A stretch of 64,000 bases of DNA from Ornithinimicrobium pekingense DSM 21552 (GCF_000421185.1 NZ_ATWJ01000009.1:374868-438867), one strand, 5' to 3'; positions 34,166 through 42,456 are shown, counted from the stretch's first letter. The notes: generated by a model not told the origin, from the letters alone. Translations and numbers: made by a program.

Positions 34166-34537
34166 TCAGGCGCCCAGGGCCTGCCTGGCCAGGGCGAGGG
34201 CCTCGGCCGGCGACAGCCCGAGCGAGCGGGTCGCCTCGGCATACCGCTGCGCCGCCGCCCGGGCCGACACCGCGGCCGGCGCGGCCCGGCCCGCGGTGAC
34301 GGTCGCCCGCACGAACGTGCCGGAGCGGCCTCGCCCCTCCAGCACCCCGTCGGCCTCCAGCTCGCGGTAGGCACGGGCGACCGTGTTGGGCGCGATGCCG
34401 AGGTCGCCGGCGAGGCGCCGCACGGTGGGCAACCGGTCACCCGGCCCGAGGGTGCCGTCGGAGACGCGGGCGATGATCTGGGCCCGCAGCTGGGCGAAGG
34501 GCGCGTCCCCGGACGTCGGGTCGATGCTGAGCATCAT
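34166..34537 (-). CDS. GntR-family (YtrA-type) transcriptional regulator
   Basis: 123 residues. An N-terminal winged helix (about 10-78) has FAQLRAQIIARVSDGTLGPGDRLPTVRRLAGDLGIAPNTVARAYRELEADG. The short C-terminal helix region marks the YtrA subfamily, which usually controls its own operon and membrane or ABC-type genes. The ATG overlaps the stop of the membrane protein gene upstream in transcription (ATGA); the very next codon is also ATG and better spaced from GGAGG. It probably binds the GACACAAA sites over the operon promoter. Confidence 0.92.
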   Translation of the reverse strand: MMLSIDPTSGDAPFAQLRAQIIARVSDGTLGPGDRLPTVRRLAGDLGIAPNTVARAYRELEADGVLEGRGRSGTFVRATVTAGRAAPAAVSARAAAQRYAEATRSLGLSPAEALALARQALGA

Positions 34538-35493
34538 GCCTCCGACGGGGAGGGCCCGGTCACGGTGCTGCCCCCCGGCCGGCCGGCTGCCCGCCCACCC
34601 CACAGCCGGTCACGGAAGTGGTGCATGCCGCCGCTGTGCCGCCGACCGGTCGCCACCGTCAGGGCGAGCGCTACGAGGACCAGCACGAACGGCAGCGCGT
34701 AGGAGGCGACCAGCAGCACGAGGCTCCACCCGGGCCCCACCTCGCCCCGGGCCAGCGCCGCGGCCGAGGCTGCGTCGTCCAAGACCGCACCGCACACGGT
34801 GAGCGCCAGCAGGCTGACCAGCGGCGCCGTGGCCACCAGCGAGTTCAGCGTCTGGGCCCGGACCGCGTCCTGCCAGAAGAGCTCCACCTCGTCGCGCGCC
34901 GGCTGGGGCGCGTCGAGCACCCGGCGCACGGCCAGCCCGCACAGGACCACCAGCAGCGGCAGGGCGACGGCCAGCAGCGGCACCGGGCTGCTCAGGAGGG
35001 TGGTGGTGTCGAACCACGCCGACCGGGCCAGCACCAGGGTGGTGGCGAGCGCCACGCCGCCCGCGCCCACGAAGACCCAGGACAGGATGCGCAGCGGCCG
35101 CGGCACGTAGTCGGCCAGGGTGGGGACGGTGGCCCGCGCGCTGCGTGGGCCGTCGGGGACGGCACCGGGCCGCAGCACGTCGACGGTCGCCAGCCCGGCT
35201 GCCCCGCCGACGAACACCAAGGACAGGAAGAGCAGTCCGCCCCGCGCCTCCTCCGCGCCGTCCCACGCCAGCGCCGCCACCAGCGCCCCCGCCCCGGCGA
35301 GCACGATGCCCGCGCCCATACCCCTGGCACGACGCGCGACCCGGGCCTCCAGCGCGGTCGCCTGGTCGGCGGGGAGGTGCGCCCGGGTCTGGTGCACGAG
35401 CCGACGGCTCAGGTGCGCACGGTAGACACTGCTCGAGGGCAGCAGCAGGGCGAGCAGCCCGACCAGCAGCAGGACGATGGCGTCGACGAGCAT
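34534..35493 (-). CDS. Polytopic membrane protein of the GntR operon
   Basis: 319 residues with about seven hydrophobic helices (near 2-22, 60-78, 85-105, 135-155, 165-190, 225-245 and 262-285). The loop after the first helix is basic (RRLVHQTRAHL). It has no named domain; the pattern is like DUF1648-type proteins often coupled to YtrA regulators. GGAGGTCTCCCG precedes the ATG. Transcribed first in the operon from the promoter at 35524-35552. Possible role in envelope stress or transport; not provable from sequence. Confidence 0.8.
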   Translation of the reverse strand: MLVDAIVLLLVGLLALLLPSSSVYRAHLSRRLVHQTRAHLPADQATALEARVARRARGMGAGIVLAGAGALVAALAWDGAEEARGGLLFLSLVFVGGAAGLATVDVLRPGAVPDGPRSARATVPTLADYVPRPLRILSWVFVGAGGVALATTLVLARSAWFDTTTLLSSPVPLLAVALPLLVVLCGLAVRRVLDAPQPARDEVELFWQDAVRAQTLNSLVATAPLVSLLALTVCGAVLDDAASAAALARGEVGPGWSLVLLVASYALPFVLVLVALALTVATGRRHSGGMHHFRDRLWGGRAAGRPGGSTVTGPSPSEA

Positions 35494-35517
35494 CGGGAGA
35501 CCTCCAGGTGGGTGGGT

Positions 35518-35552
35518 GACACAAACGTAGACACAAAAGTAGTTTGTGTCAA
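35518..35552 (-). promoter_or_regulatory. Promoter and GntR operator of the membrane-protein/GntR operon
   Basis: On the minus strand TTGACA (35552-35547), a 17-base spacer and TACGTT (35529-35524) form a near-ideal sigma-A promoter. GACACAAA (35530-35537) and TTTGTGTC (35543-35550) make a perfect 8-base inverted repeat filling the spacer. A third half-site GACACAAA (35518-35525) reaches the -10. AT-rich islands like this are rare in the window. The obvious binder is the operon's own GntR protein. Confidence 0.82.
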
Positions 35553-35609
35553 CACATACGGGAGGCGGCTCAGCGGGCAGCAGCGCCCTGCGACCGACAC
35601 GATGGCGCC

Positions 35610-36605
35610 ATGACTGACATCCGCTTCGGCTACACCCTCATGACCGAGCAGGCCGGCCCCAAGGACCTCGTCCGCTTCGCGGTCGCGGCCGAGGAGCGCG
35701 GCTTCGACTTCGAGGTGAGCAGCGACCACTACTTCCCGTGGCTGTCCGCCCAGGGCCACTCTCCCTACGCCTGGAGCGTCCTCGGGGCGGTCGCCCACGC
35801 GACGGAGCGGGTCGGCCTGATGACCTACGTGACCTGCCCGACGATGCGCTACCACCCGGCGGTCGTGGCGCAGAAGGCGGCGACGCTGCAGCTGCTGGCC
35901 GACGGACGGTTCACCCTGGGCGTGGGCAGCGGGGAGAACCTCAACGAGCACGTCGTCGGGCAGGGCTGGCCCACGGTCAAGACCCGCCAGGACATGCTGG
36001 CCGAGGCGATCACGATCATCCGCGAGCTGCACACCGGCGAGCTCGTCGAGCACCGGGGCGAGTACTACGACGTGCCCTCCGCCCGCATCTGGGACCTGCC
36101 GGAGGAGGGCGTGGACATCGCGGTCGCCGTCGGCGGCGAGGAGGCGGTCCAGACCCTGGCACCGCTCGCCGACCACCTGATCGCCACCGAGCCGGACAAG
36201 GAGCTCATCGCGAGGTGGAACAGCACCGAGGGTGCGCCGCAGATCGAGGGCGGGCAGGCACGCGCCGTGGGCCAGATCCCGATCTGCTGGGACACCGACG
36301 AGCAGCGTGCGGTCGAGCGCGCGCACGAGCAGTTCCGGTGGTTCGCCGGCGGCTGGGCGGTCAACGCGGACCTGCCGACGACGATGGGGTTCGCGGGCGC
36401 GACGCAGTTCGTGCGGCCCGAGGACGTGGCCGAGGCGATCCCCTGCGGGCCCGACCTGGACGCCGTCGTCGAGGCGGTCCGCCCCTACTGGGAGGCCGGG
36501 TTCACCGACATCGCGCTCGTGCAGGTCGGCGGGCAGACCCAGGACGATTTCCTGCGCGAGGCCGCCGAGCCGCTGCTGGACAAGCTGCGCGCCGCCGCCG
36601 GCTGA
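35610..36605 (+). CDS. F420-dependent LLM oxidoreductase (TIGR03557/G6PD-like)
   Basis: 331 residues, luciferase-like TIM barrel. RFGYTLMTEQAGP, EVSSDHYFPWLSAQGHSPYAW, MTYVTCPTMRYHPAVVAQKAATL, GRFTLGVGSGENLNEHVVG and GWPTVKTRQDMLAEAI match the TIGR03557 branch related to F420-dependent glucose-6-phosphate dehydrogenase. It uses reduced or oxidised F420 as hydride carrier; the substrate is not predictable. ATG 35610 has CACGAT 6 bases upstream, again leaderless-like. Divergent from the GntR operon. Confidence 0.92.
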   Translation: MTDIRFGYTLMTEQAGPKDLVRFAVAAEERGFDFEVSSDHYFPWLSAQGHSPYAWSVLGAVAHATERVGLMTYVTCPTMRYHPAVVAQKAATLQLLADGRFTLGVGSGENLNEHVVGQGWPTVKTRQDMLAEAITIIRELHTGELVEHRGEYYDVPSARIWDLPEEGVDIAVAVGGEEAVQTLAPLADHLIATEPDKELIARWNSTEGAPQIEGGQARAVGQIPICWDTDEQRAVERAHEQFRWFAGGWAVNADLPTTMGFAGATQFVRPEDVAEAIPCGPDLDAVVEAVRPYWEAGFTDIALVQVGGQTQDDFLREAAEPLLDKLRAAAG

Positions 36606-36610
36606 GCCAC

Positions 36611-36640
36611 CCAGGACCAGGACCAGGACCAGGACCAGGA
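36611..36640 (+). repeat. Hexanucleotide repeat (CCAGGA)5
   Basis: Five copies of CCAGGA lie between the F420 oxidoreductase stop and the FMN reductase ribosome site. A simple sequence that could vary in copy number and change the spacing between the two genes. Confidence 0.85.
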
Positions 36641-36665
36641 CCCACCACACCACCAGGAGGAGCAC

Positions 36666-37232
36666 ATGACCTACAAGGTCGGCTACATCATCGGAAGCCT
36701 GTCGTCGGACTCGATCAACCGGACCCTGATGCAGGCGCTCATGCAGGTCGCCCCCGACGACCTGGAGTTCAGCGAGATCCGCATCGACAACCTCCCGCTC
36801 TACAACCGCGACCTCGACAGCGACTACCCGCCCGAGGCGACGGCCCTGAAGGAGTCGATCGCCGACTCCCAGGCGGTGCTCTTCGTCACGCCGGAGTACA
36901 ACCGCTCGATCCCCGGTGCCCTCGCCAACGCCATCGACTGGGCCTCGCGCCCCTACGGCAAGAACTCCTTCGACCACGTGCCCGCGGGCGTGATCGGCGC
37001 CTCCCCCGGCGGCATCGGCACCGCGGTCGGCCAGCAGACCCTGCGCGGCATCCTCAGCTACTGCAACGCCCGCCAGATGACCGCGCCCGAGGCCTACATC
37101 CAGTTCGACCCGGACGCCTACGGGGAGAACGGCGAGGTCAAGGACCCGGAGCTGCAGAAGATCCTCACCGACTTCATGCAGGAGTTCCGCGACCACGTCG
37201 CGCGGGTGCTGACGGTCCTCCCGCGGGACTGA
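36666..37232 (+). CDS. NADPH-dependent FMN reductase
   Basis: 188 residues, flavodoxin-like. GSLSSDSINRTLMQAL (FMN phosphate loop region), VLFVTPEYNRSIPGALANAIDWASRP and GVIGASPGGIGTAVGQQ are diagnostic of the NADPH-dependent FMN reductase/azoreductase/quinone reductase family. CAGGAGGAGCAC gives a strong ribosome site. It may supply reduced flavin, or detoxify quinones; both fit beside an LLM oxidoreductase. Confidence 0.93.
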   Translation: MTYKVGYIIGSLSSDSINRTLMQALMQVAPDDLEFSEIRIDNLPLYNRDLDSDYPPEATALKESIADSQAVLFVTPEYNRSIPGALANAIDWASRPYGKNSFDHVPAGVIGASPGGIGTAVGQQTLRGILSYCNARQMTAPEAYIQFDPDAYGENGEVKDPELQKILTDFMQEFRDHVARVLTVLPRD

Positions 37233-37262
37233 AGCGGCGCACGGCCACGCAGGCGGCGTTGG

Positions 37263-37268
37263 TAGCGT
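37263..37268 (+). promoter_or_regulatory. Probable leaderless -10 box (TAGCGT)
   Basis: TAGCGT, 7 bases, then the ATG of the Hsp70-like gene at 37276; no ribosome site is possible. Confidence 0.6.
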
Positions 37269-37275
37269 CGCCCCC

Positions 37276-38775
37276 ATGGATCTTGGGGTCGACCTCGGCA
37301 CCACCCGCACCACCGTCGCCGTCTCGGACCGGGGCAACTACCCGGTCGTCGGCTTCCTCGACACCGACGACGACGTGCGCGAGTGGTTACCCTCCGTGGT
37401 GGCCCGCACCGGTCCCGGCACGCAGGGCCTGCTCTTCGGGTATGCCGCGCTCGACGCGGTCGCGCAGGGCGCCCCCGTGCTGCGCTCCTTCAAGCGCGCC
37501 ATGGCCGCCCCGGACGTCGGCCCGCACACCGAGCTGCTCGTCGGAGACGAGCCGGTCGCGCTGGCCGACCTGCTCACCGGCTTCCTGTCCGCGCTCGGGG
37601 AGGCCCTGCGCACCCGGTCCACGGTCAGCGGCGAGGACCTGGGCCGCACGGTCGTCTCCGTGCCGGCGCACGCCCACAGCGCGCAGCGCTTCCTCACCCT
37701 CGAGGCCTTCCGGGCGGCGGGCTTCGACGTCGTCCAGATGGTCAACGAGCCGTCGGCCGCCGGCTTCGAGTACTCCCACCGCAAGACCCGCACGCTGACC
37801 CGCCAGCGCAACCGGGTCGTGGTCTACGACCTGGGCGGCGGCACCTTCGACGCCTCGCTCGTCACCATCGATGGCCCCCAGCACGACGTGGACGCCTCGC
37901 TGGGCCTCAACCGCCTCGGCGGTGACGACTTCGACGCCGTGCTGGCCGACCTGACGCTCGCCCGAGCCGGGGCGGGCGAGGCGGACCGGCGCGGCACGGC
38001 ATACCTCGACCTGCTCGAGCAGGCCCGGGAGGCCAAGGAGCGCCTGGCCCCGCAAAGCCGGCGGGTGGTGCTCGACGTCGCCGGCGAGCCGGTGACCGTG
38101 CCGGTCGAGGACTTCTACGAGGCGGCCGCGCCGCTGGTCACCCGCACCATGGAGGCGATGGCCCCGCTCGTGCACGGGCTCGACGAGGGGACCCCGGCCG
38201 ACGTCGCGGGGCTCTACCTGGTCGGCGGGGCGTCGGCGCTGCCGCTGGTGCCGCGGCTGCTGCGCGAGCGCTTCGGGCGCCGGGTGCACCGCGCGCCGAT
38301 GCCGGCCGCCTCGACCGCCATCGGCCTGGCCATCGCCAGCGACCAGGGCTCCGACTACTCCCTGCGCGACCGGCTCTCCCGCGCCGTCGGGGTCTTCCGC
38401 GAGGGCGGCGCCGGGCGGGAGGTCGCCTTCGACCAGATCCTCGGCCGCGACCAGCGGGTCGTGCCGGGCCAGGACCTGAGCGTGCGCCGCCGCTACCGGG
38501 CCGCGCACAACGTCGGGCACTTCCGGTTCGTCGAGTTCACCGGCGCGGGCGGCACGCCGCAGGGTGACCTGGTGCCCTTCGGCGAGGTCGTCGTGCCCTT
38601 CGACCCCGCCCTGCGCGACGGCCGCGACCTGCGCGAGGTGCCCGTGCGGCGTGTCGACGGACCCGAGGTCGAGGAGGTCTACACCGTCGACGGCAACGGG
38701 ATGGTCGAGGTCGCGATCACCGACCTGCAGACCGGGTATGCCGTGCGCCGCCAGCTCGGCGCGCAGCCGGCCTAG
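37276..38775 (+). CDS. Divergent Hsp70-like (DnaK-family) ATPase
   Basis: 499 residues. The actin-like nucleotide-binding domain fills about 1-360: phosphate-1 VDLGTTRTTVAV, MVNEPSAAGFEY, phosphate-2 VYDLGGGTFDASLV (183-196) and adenosine loop LYLVGGASALPLVPRLL. About 130 C-terminal residues form a beta-rich region that is shorter than the DnaK substrate domain and lacks the helical lid. It is not DnaK itself; no grpE or dnaJ is nearby. Such orphan Hsp70-like proteins are common in actinobacteria and their clients are unknown. Confidence 0.9.
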   Translation: MDLGVDLGTTRTTVAVSDRGNYPVVGFLDTDDDVREWLPSVVARTGPGTQGLLFGYAALDAVAQGAPVLRSFKRAMAAPDVGPHTELLVGDEPVALADLLTGFLSALGEALRTRSTVSGEDLGRTVVSVPAHAHSAQRFLTLEAFRAAGFDVVQMVNEPSAAGFEYSHRKTRTLTRQRNRVVVYDLGGGTFDASLVTIDGPQHDVDASLGLNRLGGDDFDAVLADLTLARAGAGEADRRGTAYLDLLEQAREAKERLAPQSRRVVLDVAGEPVTVPVEDFYEAAAPLVTRTMEAMAPLVHGLDEGTPADVAGLYLVGGASALPLVPRLLRERFGRRVHRAPMPAASTAIGLAIASDQGSDYSLRDRLSRAVGVFREGGAGREVAFDQILGRDQRVVPGQDLSVRRRYRAAHNVGHFRFVEFTGAGGTPQGDLVPFGEVVVPFDPALRDGRDLREVPVRRVDGPEVEEVYTVDGNGMVEVAITDLQTGYAVRRQLGAQPA

Positions 38776-38838
38776 GCCTCGCGGACGGCGCCGGACGTCG
38801 GTGTGACGCCCGTCACTGTCGGGGCGACGGATGGGCGC

Positions 38839-38984
38839 TACAGTCGGCGGCGTTGCGGCAATGGGGCCGCAACACCTATGTCCGGGGGGCGACGCGACAG
38901 GGTGTGCGGCGCCCGCACGAGCAGCGCGACCATGCTGCGCCCGCTACGGTGGCCGACGGGCCGACCACAGGAAGCAGGGATGTC
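38839..38984 (+). promoter_or_regulatory. Promoter and structured leader of the NmrA-like gene
   Basis: TACAGT (38839-38844) looks like a -10. Just downstream GTTGCGGC (38852-38859) and GCCGCAAC (38866-38873) form an exact 8-base hairpin with a 6-base loop. GTGCGG/CCGCAC forms a second stem further on. A second -10-like TACGGT lies nearer the start codon. The leader would be about 135 bases. I recognise no riboswitch class. Confidence 0.45.
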
Positions 38985-40037
38985 GTGAGGGTTCTCGTCA
39001 CCGGTGCCACCGGCTACGTCGGCGGACGTCTCGTGCCGCGCCTCCTCGCCGAGGGCCACGAGGTGCGCACGACCACCAGCAACCCCGACCGCGAGGGTCC
39101 CTGGTGGTCCGACCGCGTGGAGACCGTGACGATGGACGTCAAGGACCCGCAGCAGGTGGCGGACGCGGTGGACGGCGTCGAGGCGGTCTACTACCTCATC
39201 CACGGCATGGGCGGCGGGAGCGACTTCGCCGAGCAGGACCGTCGGGCCGCCCGCAACGTCGCCGACGCCGTGACCCGGCACGGCACGCCGCGCGTGGTCT
39301 ACCTCTCCGGGATCGTGCCGCAGGCCGACTCCTCCGACCTCAGCGAGCACATCCGCTCCCGTCTCGAGGTCGAGGAGATCCTCGCCTCCACGCCGGCGAC
39401 GGTCCTCACGCTGCGGGCCGCGGTCCTGCTCGGCAGCGGCTCGACCTCCTTCGAGATCATCCGCCAGGTCAGCGAGCGCCTGCCCGTGGAGACGGTGCCG
39501 ACCTGGATGCGCTCGGACGTGCAGCCGGTGGCCGTCGTCGACGCCGTCGAGGCGCTCCTCGGCGCGCTCACCGCGCAGACCGGCACCCGCAGCTACGACA
39601 TCGGCGGCCCGGAGCGGCTGCCCTACGCCGACCTGCTCAGGCGCTATGCCGAGCTCGCCGGCCTGGACCGCCCGCAGGTGGAGGTGCCGCTGCTGCCGAC
39701 CGACCTGGTGGGCACGCTCGTCGGCGCGCTGACCGACGTGCCGACACCCACGGTGGAGGCGTTGGTCGAGAGCCTGCACCACGACATGGTCTGCGGCGAG
39801 GAGGACTTCCGCCGCGACCTGCTGCCCGCCGGGCACGAGCTCGTGGGCCTGGACGAGGCGATCCGCCGGTCGCTGGCCGAGCAGTCGCTGGCGGGGCGCG
39901 AGGACCCGGCGCAGGCCGACCCCATGGGTCCGATGCCGCAGGACCCGTCGTGGGCCTCCGGGGGCGAGGACCGTCCCCTGCTCGCCAAGGCCGTCGATGT
40001 GGTCAACGACACGGTGGACCGGCTCTCGCGCGACTGA
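38985..40037 (+). CDS. NAD(P)-binding NmrA-like / atypical SDR
   Basis: 350 residues from GTG 38985 behind GGAAGCAGGGA. The N-terminal Rossmann motif is VLVTGATGYVGGRLVPRLLAEGHEV, followed by VYYLIHGMGGG and VVYLSGIVP, typical of YbjT/NmrA-like atypical SDRs. There is no SDR catalytic YxxxK, so it may be a sensor or reductase rather than a dehydrogenase. The C-terminal 100 residues are helical and unassigned. Possibly cotranscribed with the small membrane protein 25 bases downstream. Confidence 0.87.
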   Translation: MRVLVTGATGYVGGRLVPRLLAEGHEVRTTTSNPDREGPWWSDRVETVTMDVKDPQQVADAVDGVEAVYYLIHGMGGGSDFAEQDRRAARNVADAVTRHGTPRVVYLSGIVPQADSSDLSEHIRSRLEVEEILASTPATVLTLRAAVLLGSGSTSFEIIRQVSERLPVETVPTWMRSDVQPVAVVDAVEALLGALTAQTGTRSYDIGGPERLPYADLLRRYAELAGLDRPQVEVPLLPTDLVGTLVGALTDVPTPTVEALVESLHHDMVCGEEDFRRDLLPAGHELVGLDEAIRRSLAEQSLAGREDPAQADPMGPMPQDPSWASGGEDRPLLAKAVDVVNDTVDRLSRD

Positions 40038-40062
40038 GATGCTGGCCGGGAGGAGGCAGCTC

Positions 40063-40494
40063 ATGGTGCTCCGTCCGGTCAGGGCCGTCCGGGCGACGGT
40101 CGTCGCCCTGGAGGCTGTCGTCGCCCTCTCCGCTCTCGGCGGGGGCGGGTCGATGATCGCCGACCCCCGCGGCGCGATGGGGCTGCCGACGTGGATGCGC
40201 GAGCGGCTGCCCGTGGTCGACACCTGGCTCGTGCCCGGCGTCGCCCTGGTCGTCTGCAACGGGGTGCTGCCGACCGTCACGGCCGTCGCCGAGGTGCGCG
40301 GCCGGGCGTGGCCGCGCGAGTGGGGTCACGTGACGGCGGGGGCCGTGCTGCTCGCGTGGCCGGTCGGCGAGACGGCGCTCTTCGGTTACCCGCTCGAGGG
40401 CGAGCCGCGGTGGCTGCGCCCGGGGGTGGCCGGGGCCGGCGTCGCACTGGTGGTCCTGGGCCTGCTGCTGCGGCGCGCCGCCGACCTCCGCTGA
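40063..40494 (+). CDS. Small four-helix membrane protein
   Basis: 143 residues with hydrophobic segments near 12-30, 50-70, 85-105 and 118-138. It starts at an ATG behind GGGAGGAGG. There are no recognised motifs. Starts 25 bases after the NmrA-like stop, so probably the second gene of that operon. Function unknown. Confidence 0.75.
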   Translation: MVLRPVRAVRATVVALEAVVALSALGGGGSMIADPRGAMGLPTWMRERLPVVDTWLVPGVALVVCNGVLPTVTAVAEVRGRAWPREWGHVTAGAVLLAWPVGETALFGYPLEGEPRWLRPGVAGAGVALVVLGLLLRRAADLR

Positions 40495-40546
40495 CGCAAC
40501 CGGCAGAGGCCTCGACGCCCACCGCACGCAGGTGGAGAATGCGGGC

Positions 40547-41347
40547 ATGGCATCCGTCGAGGGAGCCCGGAGCTTCACCGCCGGAGGCGACGCCTACGAC
40601 GCCTTCATGGGCCGGTATGCCGTGCTCCTCGCCCCGCTCATGGCCGACCTCGCCGGAGTGCGTGCGGGGCAGCGGGCGCTGGACGTCGGCTGCGGCACGG
40701 GTGCGCTGACCGGGGAGCTGGTGCGGCGGCTCGGCGCCGACCACGTCACCGGCTGCGACCCCGCACCGGGCCAGCTGGCGGCCTGCCGTGCCAAGCACCC
40801 CGACGTCGAGCTGCACGAGGCGCCGGCCGAGGAGCTGCCCTTCGAGGACGACGCGTTCGACGTCGCCCTGGCCCAGCTCGTCCTGCACTTCGCCACCGAC
40901 GCCGAGCGTGCGGTGGAGCAGATGCGGCGCGTCGTCGTCCCCGGTGGGCGGGTGGCGGCGTGCGTCTGGGACTTCGAGGGCGGCATGGAGATGCTGCGCG
41001 CCTTCTGGGACGCGGCCGTCACGGTCGACCCCCGGGCTCCCGACGAGCTGCTCACGATGCGCTTCGGGCGGGGCGGGGAGCTGACCTCGCTGCTGGAGGG
41101 CGCGGGCCTGGTCGACGTGGCCGAGGAACGCCTCGAGGTGCGCACCCGCTACACCGACGTGCAGGAGCTGTGGTCGACGCTGCTCCTCGGCGTCGGACCC
41201 GCCGGCACCCACCTGGTCGCCCTGCCACCGGAGCAGCGGGAGGCGCTGCGCACGGCATACCTGGATCGTCTGGGGCACCCGACCGGGCCCTTCACCCTCG
41301 GCTCGGTGGCACGCGCGGCGGTCGGGACGGTCCCGCACACGGCCTGA
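40547..41347 (+). CDS. Class I SAM-dependent methyltransferase
   Basis: 266 residues. SAM motif I is ALDVGCGTGALTGELVRR, then VTGCDPAPGQL (acidic loop) and LPFEDDAFDVALAQLVLHF (post-I), as in UbiE/Coq5-like Methyltransf_11 enzymes. The substrate is unknown. ATG 40547 is preceded at 6 bases by GAGAAT, another leaderless-type start; GTG 40532 is an alternative. A strong nested hairpin follows the stop. Confidence 0.9.
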   Translation: MASVEGARSFTAGGDAYDAFMGRYAVLLAPLMADLAGVRAGQRALDVGCGTGALTGELVRRLGADHVTGCDPAPGQLAACRAKHPDVELHEAPAEELPFEDDAFDVALAQLVLHFATDAERAVEQMRRVVVPGGRVAACVWDFEGGMEMLRAFWDAAVTVDPRAPDELLTMRFGRGGELTSLLEGAGLVDVAEERLEVRTRYTDVQELWSTLLLGVGPAGTHLVALPPEQREALRTAYLDRLGHPTGPFTLGSVARAAVGTVPHTA

Positions 41348-41364
41348 CCTGGGGCAGCGTCCTG

Positions 41365-41422
41365 GAGCCGGAGATGGTTCTGGCAGCCGGTTCGCACCGG
41401 CTCGAAGAACCGTCTCCGGCTC
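41365..41422. terminator. Nested hairpin between convergent genes (bidirectional terminator)
   Basis: Outer arms GAGCCGGAGATGGTTCT (41365-41381) and AGAACCGTCTCCGGCTC (41406-41422) pair over 17 bases with one G-T. An inner AGCCGG/CCGGCT stem sits between. The right arm touches the stop codon of the phosphatase gene. There is no T-run, as usual in GC-rich actinobacteria. Confidence 0.8.
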
Positions 41423-42115
41423 TCAGCTGTCCGGGGTCGGCTCCTGCGCGGCGTCCTCGGCGCTCTCACCGGTGACGTCGTGGGCGCCGCCGTCGGCCAG
41501 GTGCGCACCGCCGAGCGGCCCGCTGTGCCACAGCGCCAGCTCCCAGCCGCTCTCCGGGTCACCCTCCAGCACGCCCATGCCGGTGTTCTTGATCGTCAGG
41601 TCGGCAGCCGTCTGCCCGTCCAGACCGGCGGACAGAGCCGTCCAGACGCGGATGGCCGCGCCGTGGCTGACCACGACCGCCGTGTCGTCCGGGCCGTGCT
41701 CCGCGACGATCGCGCCGACGGCGGCGTCGTAGCGCTCGAGGAAGGCGTGTCCGTCAGGCCCGCCGGGCATGGGGCGCCCGAGGTCACCGTGCATCCAGGC
41801 GACGAGCGTCTCGCCGTAGGCCCCCACCGACTGCGCGTCGGAGCGCATCGTCAGCGCTCCTGCGGAGATCTCCTCCAGCCCCGGGCGGACGTGCACCTCC
41901 AGCCCGCGCGTCCGCGCCAGCGGCGTCGCGGTCAGCTGGGTGCGGACCTTGCGCGTGGCGTAGACGGCGGCGACGTCATACCCCGAGAGCGCCGCAGGTA
42001 TGGCGTCGGCCTGCGCCTCGCCGAGCGCCGTGAGCCTGGCCCCGGGGATCTCGGTGTCGAGCGCGCCGCGGACGTTGTTGGGTGTCTGACCGTGCCGGAC
42101 CAGCAGAAGACGCAT
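41423..42115 (-). CDS. Histidine phosphatase family protein
   Basis: 230 residues. The RHG motif LLVRHGQTPNN, Arg in ATRKVRT, Glu in LEEISAG and His in VVVSHGAAIRVW form the phosphoglycerate-mutase-like active site. The subfamily resembles broad-specificity sugar or nucleotide phosphatases. A C-terminal acidic tail of about 25 residues is extra. TACCAT lies 6 bases before the ATG. Confidence 0.93.
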   Translation of the reverse strand: MRLLLVRHGQTPNNVRGALDTEIPGARLTALGEAQADAIPAALSGYDVAAVYATRKVRTQLTATPLARTRGLEVHVRPGLEEISAGALTMRSDAQSVGAYGETLVAWMHGDLGRPMPGGPDGHAFLERYDAAVGAIVAEHGPDDTAVVVSHGAAIRVWTALSAGLDGQTAADLTIKNTGMGVLEGDPESGWELALWHSGPLGGAHLADGGAHDVTGESAEDAAQEPTPDS

Positions 42116-42121
42116 GGACCG

Positions 42122-42127
42122 ATGGTA
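42122..42127 (-). promoter_or_regulatory. Probable leaderless -10 box (TACCAT)
   Basis: On the minus strand TACCAT, 6 bases, then the histidine phosphatase ATG at 42115. Confidence 0.6.
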
Positions 42128-42168
42128 GGCAGGTCGGGCGCTCCGCCCGCCGGCCCGTCAGAGCCGGC

Positions 42169-42450
42169 TCACAGCCCGTCGACGATCTCCTTGGCCTCGC
42201 GCAGGCCCTTGCCCGTGCGCTCGCGCACCAGGCGGATCGCCTTGATCGGCCCCTGGGTGGCCTTGAGGTGGCGAGCCTCGGCGACCCAGGGCTCCTCGCG
42301 GACCTGCAGGGCGGCGAGCTCGGCGTCGCCCACCCCCTGACGGCGGGCCAGCAGCTCGACGACCGAGGAGAGGCGCTCGACCTGGGCCGACAGGCTCGCC
42401 ACCTGCCTGGAGAGTGCGCGGACCTCGTGCTCGCTGCTGAAGAATCCCAT
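42169..42450 (-). CDS. Small protein with ribosomal L7/L12 C-terminal-like domain
   Basis: 93 residues: an N-terminal coiled coil (about 8-40) and a C-terminal KAIRLVRERTGKGLREAKEIVDGL, matching the bL12 C-terminal helix-turn-helix that contacts translation factors. It is not the ribosomal stalk protein itself. Orphan bL12-CTD proteins are common in actinobacteria; function unknown. TAGGCT lies 6 bases before the ATG. Confidence 0.8.
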   Translation of the reverse strand: MGFFSSEHEVRALSRQVASLSAQVERLSSVVELLARRQGVGDAELAALQVREEPWVAEARHLKATQGPIKAIRLVRERTGKGLREAKEIVDGL

Positions 42451-42456
42451 CCGGGC

